From Rhexocercosporidium sp. MPI-PUGE-AT-0058 (taxonomy: Eukaryota; Ascomycota; Leotiomycetes; Helotiales), in contig JAGTJL010000012.1 of the NCBI GenBank assembly GCA_020746875.1, positions 1,240,001-1,304,000 on the forward strand: a DNA stretch of 64,000 bases. Reading direction: 5' to 3'. Position 1 is the stretch's first letter; each line of letters starts with the position of its first letter. The notes beneath the pieces are model-generated. The model was not told the origin of the DNA and ran no database searches. It worked only from the letters and a program-made list of their open reading frames with translations. Made by a program: the position numbers and the translations under genes. Positions 59,716 to 64,000 of this stretch are shown here, one piece after another.

Positions 59716-61951
59716 ATGGATAGCAACAGCATGGGTTACCTCCCCAATTTACCTCTGTACGATACCGATGCCAATCTCAACTTCGGCACAAGCGCTGGCG
59801 ATTGCTGGCAGCAAAGCTTCGCACAGCATAATCCCCAGCCAACACATTCGGCTCCCTTCTTTCAAGGCCAACAAGACATCTTTTTGACGGGGAGCCAACA
59901 GAAATCTGATTCGGTCTTCACCTTTACGGGAGCGCCTACACAAACATATCGATCATATCCTACCGATACCATGCAATCTTCTTATGCATCAAGCGACAAT
60001 TGGGTGCGGAGGCCACAAATTCCTGCTGAGACCCCAAGAGTACCACCTCCTAAGCGCCAACGAATGACTACTACCACTAAAGCCACCAATGACACTCGGA
60101 CATTCGGTGCTACTATCGTCGAATCGGACAGAGCATCGTTATGTGGTACCCAAAGCGAATGCTGTAGCAGTTGCTCTGGAGGAATAGTTTGCGATGAACC
60201 TGACTGTAGTCCATGTGATGAAGTCAATTGCGTGGGTGCGGCGGTGGAAGTTTGCAGTGTAGCCTCTTGCTCAAAACCTGCATGTCGTGACGAATGTCTC
60301 TCGACTGCTTTCCAAATCCAAAGCTCATTGAGCAATGATGCTGAAGTCACAGAGCGGATGTTGTTGAACCTCGACCCGCCACCTTGGAACGCTCAAGTAC
60401 AGCAAGGCATGGGACAATACCATACTCCGTCGTCCAAAATCGATCCTGCGATCGTTGACCCATCTCCTGCGACCACGCCTTCAATGGCACAAAACAGTGA
60501 AACGCCTGGCTCTCCTTATCCTACGCTTTCTACTCCCCAGAGTAGCTTATTTGATCAACAACATTCATACTCGAGCCCAGCTACGGGTGAACTATCAGGG
60601 ACTGGGGCTATGTTCACTGGTCCATCTGAGCAATGGACAAATAACTCCTACAGAAGCGCACCAGAACTACTACCATGTGGATGGGAGGGTTGCAGTTTTG
60701 TTTGTATGAGCCATGAGGAATGGGTGTCTCACTTTCACTCGGCGCATATCGACACTCAAATGCAGTTTGGATGTCCGATCCCTGCAGACAATTGCCCGCC
60801 AATTATGGATACTAATCCTCTCGACCACCTCCAGACTGTTCATGGCTATGACTTCGACTTCAGTTCTGGTACATTCAGTTGCCCGGCGACAACATGTCCT
60901 CCTGACCAGACTTATGGCAGTCCAAGAATGTTCCATGACCACCTAGATCATTATCACGCAACACCAGTTCAAGGCCCACTACAGTGTCGGCTACAGACAT
61001 GTGGCACTGTCTTCGATGATCCCAATCAGTTCTTCTCTCACATGACTGACCATCTGCAAGGATCAATCTCAAAGAATGAAGAGATCGAACTTCTGGCTCC
61101 CTCTACTTCCCCACCTAGCGCAATGCCAGAGTCTGCAGATAAAGCCAACCCTTCTAATGCAGTTGACATACTTCATCTGTGCATGTGGAAGTCGAAGGAC
61201 GGAAATTGTTGTAACTATGAAGGTACTTCTGCGAGTAACCTACAAGACCACGTCAAGGATCAACACTTGAGCACTCTAGGTAAGAGTACTGGGTATATCT
61301 GTCAGTGGGATGGTTGCCGACGTGATTCGAATCTCGGTGCTAAATCAGGCTTCTCTCAACGTGGTAAGTTGGAGCGTCACATGGCTACTCATACAGGCTG
61401 TAAGTAGCTCCATGCAATGTTATTGTGGTATCAAGCTAATGAATAAAGTCAAATGTTCTGTTTGTTCCACGTGCGGTCAGTTCTTCTCTGCTCCCCAAGC
61501 ATTGAGGCAGCATATTCTGCTTCACACCGGCGAGAAGCCATGGAAGTGTAAGCACTGCGACAAGCGCTTCCCACAACAAAGCGCCTGTAGTAAGTCATCG
61601 GCCCACCCAAGAAATATCCAGGACTAACATCACCAAGCCATCCACGAGCGAACACACACCAACGAAAAACCCCTCGAATGCAACATCTGCGGCAAAAAGT
61701 TCTCCGAGTCCTCAAACCTAGCTAAACACAGGAAGATCCACGGCGAGAAAGGCTTACACGCTTGTCCTGTATCTGGCTGCGGCAAATCTTTTCATCGTCT
61801 TGATCAGTTGAAGAGACATGCTTTGACGCATGATAAGCCGCCGAAGGACCCTTCTAAGAAGAGGGAGCGGGCGCCTAGGGTCAAGCAGGTGAAGGGAAAG
61901 ATCGCTATGGCGGAGGAGAATGGTAAGACGGTTGGTTCGGAGGAATCTTGA
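59716..61951 (+). CDS. multi-C2H2 zinc-finger transcription factor, cysteine-rich, possibly Zap1/ZafA-like
   Basis: Predicted nuclear regulator of 712 aa in three exons (59716-61399, 61449-61589, 61638-61951; checked sum). Residues 143-194 hold twelve cysteines in about 50 residues (CCSSC, CDEPDCSPC, CSKPACRDEC), a possible metal-sensing segment. About ten C2H2-like modules follow in the second half. The first five are irregular and widely spaced (for example CGWEGCSFVC ... HFHSAH). The last five form a tandem DNA-binding array with TGEKPW and TNEKPLE linkers, ending in CPVSGCGKSFHRLDQLKRH. A Lys/Arg-rich tail follows. Irregular sensor-like fingers ahead of a canonical array resemble zinc-responsive activators of the Zap1/ZafA type; this identification is from architecture only and a copper or other metal regulator remains possible. 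Confidence 0.85.
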
Positions 61952-62664
61952 CGATTGCTGATAGCTTGGGTTTCCACCTCGAGAAGGGCATGTAGGAATA
62001 CTTTCGTGGAAGCTTGGCAGGGAGAGCAATAGTAGTTATTATGATGTATGAGGTCATGACATGGACGAATTACAGAAATAGAAAAACGTGGATACCCCCG
62101 TATGCAAGCTTTACATCATCTCTGGTGGGGTACCTTGATGGTCATATTTCGAATTGCAACAGCAGACCCTTACGCGTATGATCATAGGCGGAAATCTTCG
62201 AATTGCAACAGAGAACCTAATCATATCTCGCATCAAACTCAAACAGGTCGATCAAGCAGGGCATTTCCGTGACTTGGGAGAGAGCAGCAACCGGAACCTA
62301 ATCTTGAACCGTCACACAACCAGGTTCCAGTATCGAGTTGCATCTTGCGAACTTATCCACCGTAGCTAGAACACAGGGTCCATTGATACATCACTCCGGA
62401 ATCACACTCACAAACCATACCATATCCGGGTCTCAGAAGGTGCTCAATGTCGTGATTTTTTGTATTTCGGGTCAAGCTTCCATCGCCAGCCTTGCCATGC
62501 TATTTTCTCACATACACCATGACCCCAAATATCAATCGAAGCCATATGAAAGGATGAGCACCCATGCCGGAAAAAAGGACCAGAAGACGCGAGTCAAATC
62601 AAATCCAGCCCCTGCCCAAGCCCCTTCCATCACTCAGAATAACACCAACCAGTTCACCACACAT
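61952..62664. other. intergenic between convergent genes
   Basis: This 713-bp stretch holds the 3' ends of the C2H2 gene and RPL35. A TTCGAATTGCAACAG segment occurs twice (near 62147 and 62197) about 50 bp apart. No gene is supported. Confidence 0.45.
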
Positions 62665-63278
62665 CTAAGCCTCCGCCTTGATGGCGTACTTTCGCTGGGG
62701 GAAATGGACGGACTTCTTCTTGGTCTTCTCCAGGGTCTTGCCGCTCTCGTGCTTCGTCAGGCGTCTCCGGATGGCGCGGGTCTGCTTTGGTCGGAGGTCG
62801 AGAGGAAGGTACTTCTTGTTCTTGTAGAAGAGGCGGAGTTGCGAGCGTTGGTTGGCGTTGATGACTGTGAGGACCTTGGCGATTGACTTGCGGATGTCGT
62901 GGCTGTTGAAACAGAAGGTTAGCTATGAGATCTTGACCTCCGCCTTCGCCTTCACAATGTTCTCGGTGCTGTGCAATCCTCTATCCTCCTGGTTGATATG
63001 GTTGTCTGAGTGTGGGTGAAGTGAGGGTATTGGATCGAGGACCGCGCCCTCGTATGGATTCAAGGGATATACGCACATCTTTGTGAGCTTGGAAGCCGAT
63101 CCTCCAGCAATCTTCTGTGTGCGCAATTGGCCGAGCTCAGTCTTCAACTCTCCCAGCTGCTTTGCAAGGTCGGTCTTGTTCTTGCTCCAGAGAGCTCCGG
63201 TCTTAACTTTGCCGCTCGACTGTTCCCATTGATTAGCATCATATCGCATCGGGCGCATAGAGTGGCCGGCATTACCAT
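62665..63278 (-). CDS. RPL35: 60S ribosomal protein L35 (uL29)
   Basis: Cytosolic large-subunit ribosomal protein beside the polypeptide exit tunnel. Three exons (63278-63276, 63219-63077, 62902-62665) give 127 aa, the standard length. The first coding exon consists only of the ATG, followed by a 56-bp intron; exon 2 opens with [18 protein letters not shown]. The family blocks [32 protein letters not shown] and the basic tail [15 protein letters not shown] are all present. The second intron is 174 bp, long for this genome, and begins GTGCGT. The gene is divergent from GOS1 with 318 bp between starts. Confidence 0.96.
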
Positions 63279-63596
63279 CTTGAAGTTTTGTCGTGGGGTT
63301 GTCGTTGGGGAGTTGTCGTGGTCGTCGTCAATTTCGGTCGGGAAATCTTGAAGTTCTTTCCTCGAAATTCTGGGTGCGGGAGATATTTCGTAGCGGGGCC
63401 TGTGATTGGCTTGCTAGCCGTGAGGGGTGCACGGATCAATATTTGAGCGCTAGCAGCGACATCATCACATGACATTAGGGAAGGCGCGGCCGCGTCAGAG
63501 CAGCAAGGCGCTTGAACATGGAACGTTGAACTGAGCGAGAATAAGAGAGAGAACACAAGTATTCTAACACCTACAATACTTTGCCAACCAACCATA
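63279..63596. promoter_or_regulatory. divergent promoter region, RPL35 / GOS1
   Basis: This 318-bp gap lies between divergent starts. It has a GTTGTCGTTGGGGAGTTGTCGTGGTCGTCGTC repetitive segment near 63300-63330, close to the RPL35 start. No further signal was identified. Confidence 0.5.
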
Positions 63597-64000
63597 ATGT
63601 CTTCAACTGGAACTGGATGGGCACAGCTCAGGCAACAAGCTCGATCATTAGAAACACAGGTAAGTAAATCATGTGCGAAGCATAAGCCCAAAAGGATCAG
63701 AACTGACCACCCTACAGACAGAAACACTATTCCACACCTATTCACAATTCGCCGCCGTTCCCAATATACCCGCCAAAGCATCAGAAGACGAGAGACAAAC
63801 GGAAGCAAAATTACAAGACCTGTTAGAAAAGGTACGGCCAGATCTCTGGCAGCCATGCTGGAATAGGATATTATTGACATTTCCCAGCGCGAGACACTGA
63901 ACGGACAACTCTCCCGCCTTCTCGATTCAGAAGCAACCCTCACAGCCTCAGCACTCAAACAGAACAACCTCTCGCGGCACCGGGAAGTGCTACAAGAACA
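63597..64000 (+). CDS. GOS1: Golgi v-SNARE GOS1 (GOSR1), N-terminal part
   Basis: SNARE acting in intra-Golgi and ER-Golgi vesicle fusion. The gene is cut by the window end, so the coiled-coil SNARE motif and membrane anchor are not seen. Exons 63597-63660, 63719-63831 and 63888 onward join by GT-AG introns of 58 and 56 bp. The N-terminal sequence (TGWAQLRQQARSLETQ, TETLFHTYSQFA, LQDLLEK, LSRLLDSEATLTASALKQN, LSRHREVLQE) matches fungal Gos1 block by block. The start ATG at 63597 is the first in frame and follows an AT-rich leader. It is divergent from RPL35. Confidence 0.92.

Overview
This is chromosomal DNA of a filamentous ascomycete (Pezizomycotina). Short GT-AG introns of about 45-100 bp interrupt most genes. 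The genes include eukaryotic housekeeping types (RIC1, THO subunit TEX1, PRP5, RPL35, GOS1), fungal Zn(II)2Cys6 and C2H2 regulators, and a fungal type I fatty-acid synthase split into alpha and beta subunits. Leotiomycetes is a guess from overall feel; the sequence alone does not fix the class. For most spliced genes I worked out exon borders by hand and checked that the summed coding length divides by three.

Left flank (1-14.7 kb), housekeeping: mitochondrial ribosomal protein L2, a large Zn2Cys6 transcription factor with eight exons, TEX1/THOC3 and RIC1, the last two divergently arranged.

Centre (about 15.2-43.3 kb), a candidate secondary-metabolite locus: a flavin monooxygenase (FMO class), a FAS beta subunit and a FAS alpha subunit transcribed divergently from a 789-bp promoter, a small C2H2 zinc-finger gene, a full-length ABCC-type transporter (15 exons, 1437 aa) and a small lipocalin-like conserved fungal gene. 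The FAS alpha ends directly after its ketosynthase and has no phosphopantetheinyl-transferase domain. This is the layout of dedicated FAS alpha subunits such as HexA/StcJ of the aflatoxin/sterigmatocystin pathways, yet no polyketide synthase is present in the window.

The octamer ATCCTGCA was found nine times by eye, only in the non-coding DNA of this region. It lies in the upstream DNA of the FMO, in the shared FAS promoter, upstream of the C2H2 gene and the ABC transporter, and upstream of the lipocalin-like gene. This makes it a candidate cluster-wide regulatory site, and its range gives an independent estimate of the cluster borders. The FAS beta reading frame also breaks just before its malonyl/palmitoyl-transferase domain. 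A 53-bp intron-like block there has a proper donor and branch point but no AG acceptor.

Right flank (43.3-64 kb): a gene-poor stretch with a diverged tandem repeat of about 105 bp, then a PAP2 lipid phosphatase, an aldo-keto reductase, a decayed gene, a mitochondrial HMG-box protein, the splicing helicase PRP5, a small predicted N-myristoylated protein, a cysteine-rich multi-C2H2 regulator (possibly Zap1/ZafA-like), 60S ribosomal protein L35 and the start of the Golgi SNARE GOS1, which runs off the window end.
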